DNA of 64,000 bases, from positions 310,001 to 374,000 of the forward strand of contig JAWKLQ010000001.1 in the NCBI GenBank assembly GCA_041392665.1, written 5' to 3'. This document shows positions 26,170 through 35,104 of this stretch, in pieces; the stretch's first letter is position 1, and every line of letters begins with the position of its first letter. Below the pieces are notes generated by a model. The model saw only the letters and a list, made by a program, of their open reading frames with translations, had not been told where the DNA came from and searched no databases. The DNA comes from Flavilitoribacter sp020436695 (GTDB lineage: Bacteria > Bacteroidota > Bacteroidia > Chitinophagales > Saprospiraceae). A program made the translations under genes and the position numbers.

Positions 26170-26596
26170 AACCCTGTCCCATTACGCAGTGATCGTTATC
26201 GCTCTGTTAGCCTTTGTGTTATCCATTTTGCAAACCCGGATACAGCATAAGCATAATAAACTTTCAGTCAGGCCGATCCTGAATGCTATTATAGAGCAAA
26301 GCGATACCACCCTGGCGGCCTACATCAACAATAAAGGAGTGGGCCCGGCGATCATCAAAGAAGCAAGTTTCTCCTTTGATGGAAAAACCTACGACGATAT
26401 AGAAAAACTCCTTCGAGAATCCGGATTGATCAAGATCCGACTGGGCGGTTATACGCTTAATCCGGACGCAGTCATTTCAGCGGATGAAGATCGCCTTCTT
26501 GTCAGATTGAAGGGGCGAGATATTAAAGGAGTGAAAGTTAACTTGACCTATGAGTCCGTGTACGAGGAACAATATGATATGAGTTTTTCATTTTAG
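26150..26596 (+). CDS. Hypothetical single-pass membrane protein
   Basis: A 148-aa protein with a short cytoplasmic N-terminus, one transmembrane helix (about residues 12-30, YAVIVIALLAFVLSI) and a small beta-rich domain outside (AYINNKGVGPAIIKEASFSF). The pattern NNKGxGPAII is typical of immunoglobulin-like strands that follow an N-terminal anchor in many small bacterial membrane proteins. The start overlaps the thioredoxin gene by 20 bases, supporting translational coupling. The function is unknown. Confidence 0.75.
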   Translation: MKKTKLETLSHYAVIVIALLAFVLSILQTRIQHKHNKLSVRPILNAIIEQSDTTLAAYINNKGVGPAIIKEASFSFDGKTYDDIEKLLRESGLIKIRLGGYTLNPDAVISADEDRLLVRLKGRDIKGVKVNLTYESVYEEQYDMSFSF

Positions 26597-26685
26597 GTGA
26601 TCTCGTCTTGAGCTGATAATCACCAACTGGGACAAGTAACCAGAAGCCTCGGTAGTCCAAATTACCCGTTATCACTATTTATCCA

Positions 26686-26719
26686 AGTTGCCGGTTAACC
26701 AATTCATTAACCGGCAACT
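26686..26719. terminator. Perfect 13-bp hairpin between convergent genes
   Basis: AGTTGCCGGTTAA (26686-26698) pairs exactly with TTAACCGGCAACT (26707-26719) around an 8-base loop. It lies between the membrane protein gene and the metalloprotease gene and could end both transcripts. There is no strong T-run. Confidence 0.6.
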
Positions 26720-26803
26720 GATAACAGCTAAATATTCAGAATTTAACGAAAACGGTTTCTTGAATGTTTAAGTCCGGGATAGATGCTGTTACCCGGAAGA
26801 GCA

Positions 26804-29302
26804 TTAATTATCCGTTTCCTCCGCATCCAGTATCTGGTCAATCCGTTGGCTGCAATCCTCGAAATGAATACGGGTCATTTCATCATTGATTTTCAACTTA
26901 CTCTGATCAATATCCCGTTTTAGTCTTTGGAGTACCGTCCTGACGACTGGCCTGATATCCGACTGGCTGACATCTACATTTGTGCGTTGCACAAACTGCC
27001 GGGCGGCAGGCGGTATGGGCGATTGTTCTTTTTTCAGTAGATATTCCATTCTTTCAAGGAAGGCTCTTTGCAGATTGCGGCGATAGATGTTGGTCGCTTT
27101 TTTCTGATAAAGCTCCGACCAGAGACCACGTTGCAGATCAGTGATCATGCCGAGCAGAGAATACCCTCCCGAGCTGTTGAAAGTCTCCGCTTCGATGATA
27201 CGCGCCAGACGCCCCATATCCAGAATGTCATCTAGCTGGCGTGCCTGGAGCTGACGAAGCCGGTCAACCGAACCACTATGACTGATGCGCTGCAGGATCT
27301 CTGGATCGAGCACCCATTCCGCACCGGAGAAGACATTATTGAGCATCCATTGTAACGCTTCCTTCTGTTTCGCCGCCGGAACCGGTTCGTATACCAGGCC
27401 CTGCTGGCCATTCACTTTTCTGGTTTCATATACTCCTCCGATATTGGTGACTACATGCCCTACGTAGCGATTCCAGACACCGAGAAATTCGCCGTACAGT
27501 TCCTCCAGATCATTGTAGGGTTTTCCATCGGTACTTGTCCATTCGATCAGATGAGGCAATACCTGCTTCAGGTTAGCCATACCGTAACTACTGGCCATGA
27601 CCGCGTCATCACCTACGCATTCCGTCTGGGAATTCGGATCGATGCCTCCCCTTCCGTCACCGAACATGTAGACCGGGTCGCCTTCGTGTTCCATGATCCA
27701 TTTATTCAGGGAAGGCTGCTCCTGCTGAGGCGTTTTTACTCCGGGCAGGTACCGATAGCCCCAGTTGATAGCGTAATCGTCATAAGGCCCCAGCTGGCGC
27801 ACAAAGCGAATGTTCTTGTCACCGGGCTGGGCGACGTAATTGTAACGAGCATAGTCCATAATGGTGGCGGCGATCCCGAATTGCTGGGTAAAAGGTCCCG
27901 AACGCAGTGAATCAACCGGATAAGCGGAACTGGCCTTCATGTTGTGCGGAAGCCCCAGGGCATGGCCTACCTCGTGCGTGATCACCATGGTCATCATTTC
28001 GCCGATCTCTTCTTCGGGCGTTTCGAGGGTGCGCGCATTCGGATTGGCCGCACCGGTCTCTAACATATACCGATTGCGGTAAGAACGCAGGTGATTGTGG
28101 TACCAGATGATATCACTCTCGAGGATCTCTCCGGTACGCGGGTCGGATACGCTGGGCCCGATCGCATTACGCGTAGTGCTGGCCACGTAGCGCACTACAG
28201 AATAACGAGCATCTTCCGGGTCAAATTCAGGATCTTCTTCCGGACTAGGTGGGTCTTTGGCAATGATCGCATTCTTGAATCCGGCTACTTCAAAGGCTTT
28301 GTTCCATTGTTCGATCCCCCGTTTGAAGTAGGGGCGCCAGCGTTCCGGAGTAGCCGGATCGAGGTAGTAAACGATAGGTTTTACCGGTTCTACCAATTCA
28401 CCGCGCGCGTAGGCAGCCGGATCTTTCGGCTCCAGCCGCCAGCGACGGATGTATTCCTTTTCTTCAGACTTCAATGCATTCGTACTGTAGTCGATCTGAC
28501 TGACCGAAAACCAGCCCACCCGCGGATCAGCCAATCTCGGCATCATCGGATCTTCCGGCAGCATGATCATCGACTGGGCCATTTGCATGCTGATGGTACC
28601 GGTTCGACTATTGCTGGGCGGATCGGTAGCATTGAAGGTCATTGTATGCCGTACTTCGATATTGATGGGATAACTCCGTGCCGTATCAATAAAGGTCCGG
28701 TCGGCATCCAGTCGGCTCACCTTATAGGATTTACGCGATCCGTCACTCAGTCCGCTGATCGCCGGAATATCGGAAGTAAACAGGGAGGTCACATCGGCAA
28801 CTATCGCTGTGGAATCGGGCTTGATCGCCTCGATCTTAAAGGCCGCCACAATAGGCTCAAAGTTATTGTGACGCACCGACTGATAGATTGGCAATTCCTG
28901 ATCGGCCACGGCATTGTAGGAAACGGTACGCAGCAGCACTTTTTTCCCTTTTCTTTCCCAACGTACCACCTGCTCGTTGGTCTTGGAGCCGGCATTTACA
29001 TACGGGCTCAACGGCGGCAACTGGGCGATCCGGCTGACTAGGAGCATTTCTTTTCCCATCAACTCATTGGGGATCTCGTAGTACAGCTTCTCGTCTTTCA
29101 GGTGAATGGTGAACAGCCCTTCATCGTGAGTGGCGTCTTCCAGCAGTTCATCGTAATTCTTAAAACCGCTCTTTTTCTTTTGATTGTCCTTCTCGTCGGA
29201 TTCGGAACTCTTCGGTTTTTCATCCTGGGCACTTGAGATGATCGGAGCGCTGAGCAGAAGGCACAGTAATAAGGTTAAGATTTGGATTGATCTCATTATC
29301 AA
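26804..29302 (-). CDS. Zinc-dependent metalloprotease (DUF5117/DUF5118 type)
   Basis: Large secreted metalloprotease of 832 aa. A signal peptide (about 1-25, ending SSAQDE) is followed by a charged linker, the N-terminal DUF5118/DUF5117 domains (about 50-400), and the catalytic metzincin-like centre HEVGHALGLPH (about residue 438), which gives the three zinc histidines and the catalytic Glu. The C-terminal helical part is family-specific. Proteins of this type are widespread in Bacteroidota, and their substrates are unknown. It lies downstream of a run of minus-strand genes but has its own 350-base upstream spacer. Confidence 0.93.
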   Translation of the reverse strand: MIMRSIQILTLLLCLLLSAPIISSAQDEKPKSSESDEKDNQKKKSGFKNYDELLEDATHDEGLFTIHLKDEKLYYEIPNELMGKEMLLVSRIAQLPPLSPYVNAGSKTNEQVVRWERKGKKVLLRTVSYNAVADQELPIYQSVRHNNFEPIVAAFKIEAIKPDSTAIVADVTSLFTSDIPAISGLSDGSRKSYKVSRLDADRTFIDTARSYPINIEVRHTMTFNATDPPSNSRTGTISMQMAQSMIMLPEDPMMPRLADPRVGWFSVSQIDYSTNALKSEEKEYIRRWRLEPKDPAAYARGELVEPVKPIVYYLDPATPERWRPYFKRGIEQWNKAFEVAGFKNAIIAKDPPSPEEDPEFDPEDARYSVVRYVASTTRNAIGPSVSDPRTGEILESDIIWYHNHLRSYRNRYMLETGAANPNARTLETPEEEIGEMMTMVITHEVGHALGLPHNMKASSAYPVDSLRSGPFTQQFGIAATIMDYARYNYVAQPGDKNIRFVRQLGPYDDYAINWGYRYLPGVKTPQQEQPSLNKWIMEHEGDPVYMFGDGRGGIDPNSQTECVGDDAVMASSYGMANLKQVLPHLIEWTSTDGKPYNDLEELYGEFLGVWNRYVGHVVTNIGGVYETRKVNGQQGLVYEPVPAAKQKEALQWMLNNVFSGAEWVLDPEILQRISHSGSVDRLRQLQARQLDDILDMGRLARIIEAETFNSSGGYSLLGMITDLQRGLWSELYQKKATNIYRRNLQRAFLERMEYLLKKEQSPIPPAARQFVQRTNVDVSQSDIRPVVRTVLQRLKRDIDQSKLKINDEMTRIHFEDCSQRIDQILDAEETDN

Positions 29303-29652
29303 ACAGCTATTTATGGTGATTATGTATTGACATTCCAGGTATAAGGGAGCTGGGATGTAGGTAATGAACTACAAATGCTTCAATCCAAAGGACAATGATG
29401 TTTTAAGGAGGCTCTAATGCTGTGGCAAAGACAAAAAAACAAAAAAATAATTAAATGCAGTGGTCAGTTTACCAACTAGATCATACCAACCTCCACGGTC
29501 AATCAACAACAGCTCAATTACAAGCTGTTTGGTAAATCGTCGAACCTGAGGTGAAAAGCTATCTGATCTGCCACAGGTCAATTGCTACCAGGGTGATCAA
29601 TTAAGAAAGGCAACCCGCTTTGGAGTTGCCTGACAATGACAGGAATGGATCA
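29303..29652. other. Spacer upstream of the metalloprotease
   Basis: This 350-base A+T-rich region has no gene. It contains a minus-strand terminator (29600-29631) for the small secreted protein gene and presumably the metalloprotease promoter; no clear TAnnTTTG element was found. Confidence 0.5.
29600..29631 (-). terminator. Intrinsic terminator of the small secreted protein gene
   Basis: On the minus strand AGGCAAC pairs with GTTGCCT (29608-29631 in window numbering) and is followed by TTCTTAATT. It lies about 22 bases after the stop of the gene at 29653-30003. Confidence 0.65.
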
Positions 29653-30003
29653 CTATCTTTTGTTTACCATTTCCTTGATCTCATCGATTCGTTTTTTTGC
29701 CTCAGCTACCACTTCGTCACAATCTCCTTTGACGGTCACACTCGCTTCGACACCGGAGCCTCCATAGCCCACCTTCACCTTGAAAGTAACTTCGCAGGTG
29801 AGATTTTCATCGGAAAGCTGCTCCAGATCAGTGAAAAGGCCCGTCAGGGCTGATTCGTCGAAATCGACCTGGTCAATACTTACAGTAATGTAAATGTCGG
29901 CCACATCGGTAGCGGGAGTAGGAACAGCAGGAGTATTACCGGCAAACATAACGGTGCTCATAGCAAATGCCAACAACAGAGAGAACAACTTGATTTTCAT
30001 CAT
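29653..30003 (-). CDS. Small secreted two-cysteine protein (paralogue A)
   Basis: An exported protein of about 116 aa. The start is at one of two adjacent ATGs (30003 or 30000) just before a typical signal peptide (KIKLFSLLLAFAMS, cleavage near MFAGN); a longer upstream open frame is not supported. The mature protein has a repeated-strand core with two cysteines 25 residues apart (in TCEVTFKV and GDCDEVV) around GYGGSGVEASVTV, ending in a charged helix (EAKKRIDEIKEM). The core resembles the small protein at 35105-35377, including the GYG and VTV motifs. I do not recognise the family. Confidence 0.75.
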   Translation of the reverse strand: MMKIKLFSLLLAFAMSTVMFAGNTPAVPTPATDVADIYITVSIDQVDFDESALTGLFTDLEQLSDENLTCEVTFKVKVGYGGSGVEASVTVKGDCDEVVAEAKKRIDEIKEMVNKR

Positions 30004-30092
30004 AAAACAATTTAAATGGTTATGGAATATTAAATAGATGCAAACGGGGAGTGAGAAATGAGATATGAGGAGTGAGGAGTGAAAACAAATAT

Positions 30093-30458
30093 TTACAAAT
30101 TCATCATATTCTTCCGGTGCGTAGCCATTACCTTGAGTATGGCCAAGGCCTCTTCGTACATGGAATCGAAAGTCGCCTGATCGATCAGTTCCGCATTTTT
30201 TAGCAATTCCAGCCAAAAAAGTGTTTGATCGCTAGATTCTACCACCGTGGATAATTTTTCGCTTCTTTCCGGCGGAGTCCGGCTCCGGCAGGCTGCCCGG
30301 AAACCGGATGCGGTAGACGTAACACTACGGATGAGCTGTCGACTCATGATCTCCATCGCTTCGGAAGGCTGATCGAGACGACCGTACCAGTCTATAACAC
30401 GGCTGGACAAACGAAGGGTCCTTTGCCGATATTTTTCGTTGAAATCGAACTGTGTCAT
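30093..30458 (-). CDS. Four-helix-bundle protein (S23/IVS type)
   Basis: A 121-aa helical cytoplasmic protein. RTLRLSSRVIDWYGRL, the following IMSRQLIRSVTSTASGFRAAC and the late ESSDQTLFWLELL match the four-helix-bundle family first described from 23S rRNA intervening sequences. In this phylum such proteins are usually free-standing genes of unknown role. It lies between the barrel and small secreted protein genes on the same strand. The family assignment is good; the function is unknown. Confidence 0.85.
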   Translation of the reverse strand: MTQFDFNEKYRQRTLRLSSRVIDWYGRLDQPSEAMEIMSRQLIRSVTSTASGFRAACRSRTPPERSEKLSTVVESSDQTLFWLELLKNAELIDQATFDSMYEEALAILKVMATHRKNMMNL

Positions 30459-30549
30459 AAGCGCGTTTTTTCAGATTCGAGGTACTATTCTTATAGGGTC
30501 TTTTCAAAAAGCGATAATTCGATACAGCATCCTAACCAGCTCTGCTCAT

Positions 30550-33216
30550 CTAAAATCTGCATCCGACATTCAGCAGGATCATTCTGGGATTCAGCTGCCA
30601 TTCCTGGAAACCATAAGACTCTCCACCAAGTTGTTCGAGATTGAAGCGTCGGGTATTCCAGAGATTATGAACAGTACAGCCCACTCGAACGACGGAGGAT
30701 ATCTGATATTCTGACCGCATCCCTCCCAGGTAGAGCGTACCGGCCTGCCGCCCCTGATTTCTGGTAAAGATCTGCCGGGTATCCAGCTTGAGAAACAAGT
30801 GCTTTACCGGTTTGAAAGTCAGGAAATACGCCAGCCCCAGACGGTGGTTTCGGCTTCGCAGAGAGGACGCACCGGAAATTCTTTCATAACCACTTGTAGT
30901 GCTGCTGCCGGTAATCCCGACGTTAAGCGGTCCGTGAAAAACTGTGGTATAGCTTAGTTCCACACTTCTTGTATTTAAGTGCACCCGATTGGGCGTGGCA
31001 TCCGAAGACAGTAGGTAGGATAAACTCTTCATACTGCTCAGATTCAGTCCTACATTGGCCGATAAGACCGGAAAATACTTATCCAGCTCAATGTTCGTGT
31101 CCCAATGATATCCGCCGTCCACCAGTTGTTTTGCCCGAATGGCGAATACGTCTTCGTAGAAATATTGATCCGCATAAGCCCGGGCATTACCGACGAGGAG
31201 GCTGTTGATCGAAACCTCCAGCAACCTGGCGTTGTTGCTGTGCCTGAAAGCCATCATGGCCGAATAGGAGTAGAATGGATCAATGCGGTCTGTTCCATTG
31301 ATAATGGAGCGGTACGAAGACCACATCGGACCGGAAACAAGCTGCGGTATTTCCGGGAACTGCGAAATAACGGCTCCGCTGATCAGTACACTCGATTTTT
31401 TACTCAACGTCAGGTCCAGGCCGACGCGGAAATTCGGATACAGGCTGCGGTTCGTATGTATCAGCCTTGTCGTCCGTTCCAGTAAGGCCCGCCGGTAGCC
31501 AATTTCTATTTTTGAGAACAATCGGGCGATCCCGATTTGTCCAGAGATTGAACCAGTCATGGCCCAAAAGTACTGCCGGTATTTATCTTGCAACTCTTCG
31601 GCAAAAGACAGCCGGTCTTTGAGCCATTCAGCCGGTGTTGTCCCAATCATCAGGCCATCAGTTTGCAAGCGATATTTTAGGCCCAGCGAGTATTTCAGCG
31701 AGCCTTCCTTGCCGAGTAACTTCGCCTGGAGATCGACGTCTCTCACCCGATGCTGGTTGATCTGCGCCAGGTGTTGTAGGCCATATATAGTATCCGGCTG
31801 GTAAGCAAAATTAAAATCCTGGCTTCTGGTATCTGTGAAGTAAGCACCGTCAACGACCAACACCTGTTTTCCATCCAGTTGGCCTACCCAGTTCAAACGG
31901 TGGGCGTATCGTCTGCTCCGGTTGGTCAGTTCCTGGGGAATGACCTCCTGCTCGGGTTTACTGACGATCGTCCGGGCCGTTCCGGTCAATTGATCCCGGC
32001 TGGTATTGAAGGTATATTTGATATTGGAATGATCCGAGACCTGCCATAAGGCTTCGGAATTTACTTCAAACCCATGCATGTGCTCACGGTACAACGACCG
32101 GTCTGCATATTCGTAGAGATTGCCCAGATTAAGATCCCGGAAAAAAGAACCGGAATGTAATTCCCATTGATCATTGAATCCCAGGCCGTAGCTCTTTATC
32201 TTAAGCCTATCATTCGGATGGAGTACCACATTGGCAGCCCCCTGGTGGACCCGGCCGTTCTTCACTTCCGACCGTTTCAACTCAAAAGGCATATAGCCCG
32301 GGAGATGGACATAATAACGAGCGGGCCGGCTGTACTCGTAGGGATCTTCAAAACTGATCCCGTCACCGAAGAGCGAATACATATCCAGGGCAGAGTTGGA
32401 CGTATTTTCGGCATTCCCGATGAGTACCCCTTTATGCTTTTTGTAAAGGCTATAAGTATTAAGATCCCCTTCGTAGCGGCCGGGAATTCCTCCCCCCAGA
32501 TCAGCGTTGCCAAACAGCAATTTTTTCCGCTCTTCCTTGATGGTGATGTTCATGGCCAACTGATCGGATTGAGACACATCCTTCAACAGGGCATTCTCCA
32601 TATAGTGATCGATAAACTGGATCTCGTCCACCACATCAGCCCGCAAGCTCCGTGTACCGACCGTATATTTGCTACCGAAGAGTTCGTCATTCTCCAGCAG
32701 CACTTTGTCGACCTGTTTACCTTTATAGAAGATCGTACCATCGTCACCGACCGAAGCCCCAGGCAGTTTTTTAACCAGGTCCTCGATCACTTGTTCGGTG
32801 CCGTCGGTAAAGAATTCCGATTGATAGGTAACCGTATCCCCTTCCACTTTGTAGGGTATCCTTGTATCGGATACTTCTACCGACTGGAGCTTAAAGATGG
32901 TTTCCTTTAACTGAAAATCGATCTGCTGTTTTTCCGGCTCAATCCTGATGGTATCCGCCTGATACCCCAGAGAAGAAGCCACCAGTATTCCGTGCCGGTT
33001 GTTTACTTTGAGTACATAGTGACCGGTCTGGTCAGTAAGGGTGTATTGTATGATCTCCTCCCCGTCCACGGTCAGAAGCACAATGTTCGCAAATTCGATC
33101 CCTTGCCCATCGCTGTTGCGGACTGTACCGGATATTTCCTGTGCCGCAAGCCTTGAAAAACCAAGCAAAAGAAAAAAGGAAAGACTTATTTTACTACAGA
33201 AAGCAGCGCAGCGCAT
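30550..33216 (-). CDS. Outer-membrane beta-barrel with carboxypeptidase-regulatory-like domain
   Basis: Outer-membrane protein of 888 aa. A signal peptide (about 1-25) precedes a CarboxypepD_reg-like domain (ISGTVRNSDGQGIEFANIVLL, about 28-110), a plug-like region (IPYKVEGDTVTYQSEFF, VIEDLVKKLPGASVGDDG) and a long C-terminal barrel ending in the expected aromatic residue (VGCRF). This is the TonB-receptor-like type that, in Bacteroidota, is usually paired with GLPGLI proteins, and two GLPGLI genes lie immediately upstream on the same strand. The transported ligand is unknown. A 169-base inverted-repeat element separates it from the GLPGLI genes. Confidence 0.9.
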   Translation of the reverse strand: MRCAAFCSKISLSFFLLLGFSRLAAQEISGTVRNSDGQGIEFANIVLLTVDGEEIIQYTLTDQTGHYVLKVNNRHGILVASSLGYQADTIRIEPEKQQIDFQLKETIFKLQSVEVSDTRIPYKVEGDTVTYQSEFFTDGTEQVIEDLVKKLPGASVGDDGTIFYKGKQVDKVLLENDELFGSKYTVGTRSLRADVVDEIQFIDHYMENALLKDVSQSDQLAMNITIKEERKKLLFGNADLGGGIPGRYEGDLNTYSLYKKHKGVLIGNAENTSNSALDMYSLFGDGISFEDPYEYSRPARYYVHLPGYMPFELKRSEVKNGRVHQGAANVVLHPNDRLKIKSYGLGFNDQWELHSGSFFRDLNLGNLYEYADRSLYREHMHGFEVNSEALWQVSDHSNIKYTFNTSRDQLTGTARTIVSKPEQEVIPQELTNRSRRYAHRLNWVGQLDGKQVLVVDGAYFTDTRSQDFNFAYQPDTIYGLQHLAQINQHRVRDVDLQAKLLGKEGSLKYSLGLKYRLQTDGLMIGTTPAEWLKDRLSFAEELQDKYRQYFWAMTGSISGQIGIARLFSKIEIGYRRALLERTTRLIHTNRSLYPNFRVGLDLTLSKKSSVLISGAVISQFPEIPQLVSGPMWSSYRSIINGTDRIDPFYSYSAMMAFRHSNNARLLEVSINSLLVGNARAYADQYFYEDVFAIRAKQLVDGGYHWDTNIELDKYFPVLSANVGLNLSSMKSLSYLLSSDATPNRVHLNTRSVELSYTTVFHGPLNVGITGSSTTSGYERISGASSLRSRNHRLGLAYFLTFKPVKHLFLKLDTRQIFTRNQGRQAGTLYLGGMRSEYQISSVVRVGCTVHNLWNTRRFNLEQLGGESYGFQEWQLNPRMILLNVGCRF

Positions 33217-33232
33217 AGCAACTTATTTAATC

Positions 33233-33401
33233 CAAGTTGTCAGTCGCCAGTCGTAAGTCGATCATGTTGGGGATAAAATGAACTGACTTGATCCGGCTTG
33301 CAGTAAATGAGCGCTTCAATCCCAGTCATTTCGCCTTGCTGCACTACATTTTAGCACTTATCACTGTTAATGACGACTATTGACTGGCGACTGACAACTT
33401 G
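33233..33401. repeat. 169-base inverted-repeat element (CAAGTTGTCAGTCGCCAGTC arms)
   Basis: The arms at 33233-33252 and 33382-33401 are a perfect 20-bp inverted repeat. The left arm continues into GTAAGTCG, placing it in the TAGTCGTAAGTC family. The interior has no coding capacity. The element fills the whole spacer between the barrel gene and the GLPGLI genes. Confidence 0.75.
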
Positions 33402-33404
33402 CGT

Positions 33405-34181
33405 TTATTTAATATATTCCCAGAAAGTATATTTGGTATCAAATTCGACATCCACATCGGCTCCGGCAGCCTTCATGCGGGCTTCCATAAACTCCATATA
33501 TTGTCTCATCTCCTTTTCACTCTCCTCCAAATAAGTCCTCATCGTCACCGATCTCGCCCGGGAATCGGGTTTCACAATAGCCGGCCCGTTCATCTGCCTG
33601 ATGGATTTGAAGAGAAAAACCACCTCTTTTTCATCATCATAAGCCTCCAGGATCAGGCCTGGTAATCCTCCCAATTTCCAGGGACCATTGCTGAGGGGAA
33701 TGCCGGGGGCAAACCAGGCAGTATAAGCCCTTCCCCGATGCTCACATCGGGCTTTTTTCACCAACATACCTGCTATATATTTGGTTTCGCTGAGAATTTC
33801 CCAGGTCATAGGATGTACCGTATCTTCCACCAAATACCTGTTCTCCTGGATAGTGGTTACAAATTCGGTCAGCGATCGTCCGGTGAGATCTTTATAGAGC
33901 CAGTGTTCCTCTTCCCCCAGCCATACGTTCATATCGTATTTATCCCAGGCCAGCTCGTCAACGCTCAGGACGGCATCTGCGGCAACAAATACAAACAGTG
34001 AATGCCGGGAGTCGCAACGCAGCATGTAAGCTACATTTTCTGAAGCAAGTCCACCTCCGGCAGCTTCCAGCGGTTTGTAGTAGCTTACTTCTACTGTGGT
34101 CTGTGCCTGCAGGCCAGAGGCTGAAAAGCAGACGATAATAGCCATCAACGTTTTAAGAGGAAAAATATGCGTACTGGTCAT
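33405..34181 (-). CDS. GLPGLI family protein (paralogue 1)
   Basis: Exported 258-aa protein of the GLPGLI family (TIGR01200). A signal peptide (about 1-26, ending LQAQTT) is followed by an all-beta domain. The name-giving motif is exact: LGGLPGLILEAYDD at about residues 173-186. The flanking FAPGIPLSNGPWK is also typical. It shares close similarity with the adjacent upstream paralogue over most of its length. GLPGLI proteins are encoded next to outer-membrane barrels of the type found downstream here and probably cooperate with them, but the biochemical role is not known. Confidence 0.95.
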   Translation of the reverse strand: MTSTHIFPLKTLMAIIVCFSASGLQAQTTVEVSYYKPLEAAGGGLASENVAYMLRCDSRHSLFVFVAADAVLSVDELAWDKYDMNVWLGEEEHWLYKDLTGRSLTEFVTTIQENRYLVEDTVHPMTWEILSETKYIAGMLVKKARCEHRGRAYTAWFAPGIPLSNGPWKLGGLPGLILEAYDDEKEVVFLFKSIRQMNGPAIVKPDSRARSVTMRTYLEESEKEMRQYMEFMEARMKAAGADVDVEFDTKYTFWEYIK

Positions 34182-34214
34182 GATCGCAAAATTTGAAATT
34201 TATAAAGGTTGTAT

Positions 34215-34955
34215 TTATTCCGGATACTCCCACAGTTCAAAATCACCGGTCGTATAAGTCACATTCGACCCTTCTTTCCGCAAACGGGCATTGAGAAAAT
34301 CAAAATACTGATTCACCTCATCCTCGAATAGTTTCTGGAACGCCGGCAGCGTTATTTTCGCCTCCCGGCTTTCCGGCATTGCGATACTTTTTTGCTGGAG
34401 GGGCCGAATGGAATGGAACAGGAAGACCACCAGTTTATCGTCATCATAAGCCTCCAGGATCAGGCCTGGCAGGCCTCCTAATTTCCAGGGGCCGTTGCTG
34501 AGGGGAATGGAGCGGGCAAACCAGGCGCTGTAGGTGCGCCCCCGAAACTCGCCCCGGGCTTTCTGGACCGTAATCTCACCGATCAATTTTTTATCCGGCA
34601 ATATTTTCCATTGTATAGGATGGAGCCCGTCTTCGATAATGAAGTGTCGTTCCTGGAATGAAGTCACGTAGTTGGTAAGCAACTGCCGGACATTATCTTT
34701 ATACAGCCAGTTGGCACCTCCACCAAAATCCATGGCAAATTGTTGTGTTTCCTCATCGTAATCCATACTACTTCCCGAATGTTGGCTGACAAATAGGGAG
34801 TAGTGCGGATCGCATTGCAGCCGGTAGCGTGTTGAAGATCCGGCAAATTCTCCGTCTGCCTTTTGCACCGGCGATGTATACCATACCTCTATGGCTGATT
34901 GTGCCTGCAGACTCGTGACCAGGAAAACGCAAAAGATGAATAGGTGAAATTGCAT
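34215..34955 (-). CDS. GLPGLI family protein (paralogue 2)
   Basis: Second exported GLPGLI protein, 246 aa from the chosen start. I use the ATG at 34955 because it is preceded by GGAGTC and gives a normal signal peptide (MQFHLFIFCVFLVTSLQAQ); the open frame extends 11 codons upstream. It carries the same hallmark LGGLPGLILEAYDD and the same FARSIPLSNGPWK segment as its neighbour, with 33 bases between the genes. The pair is a tandem duplication that has clearly diverged, especially in the N-terminal half and the C-terminal tail. Confidence 0.95.
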   Translation of the reverse strand: MQFHLFIFCVFLVTSLQAQSAIEVWYTSPVQKADGEFAGSSTRYRLQCDPHYSLFVSQHSGSSMDYDEETQQFAMDFGGGANWLYKDNVRQLLTNYVTSFQERHFIIEDGLHPIQWKILPDKKLIGEITVQKARGEFRGRTYSAWFARSIPLSNGPWKLGGLPGLILEAYDDDKLVVFLFHSIRPLQQKSIAMPESREAKITLPAFQKLFEDEVNQYFDFLNARLRKEGSNVTYTTGDFELWEYPE

Positions 34956-35104
34956 GACTCCTTCTATTTGATTAACAATAACTGCCATTTATTATTGGCC
35001 TTCAATGGAGAGGATAATAAGCCAAAGGAGCTTTTTCATGTGAATTTAGAATGTCCTGTCACTCAAAATACCATCCCCCCAGCAGTTTTGTAGTACAAGC
35101 TCAA

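Noticed and set aside
28091..29041. Plus-strand open frame of 316 codons
   Set aside because: Antisense to the metalloprotease gene, whose catalytic motif and signal peptide are clear.
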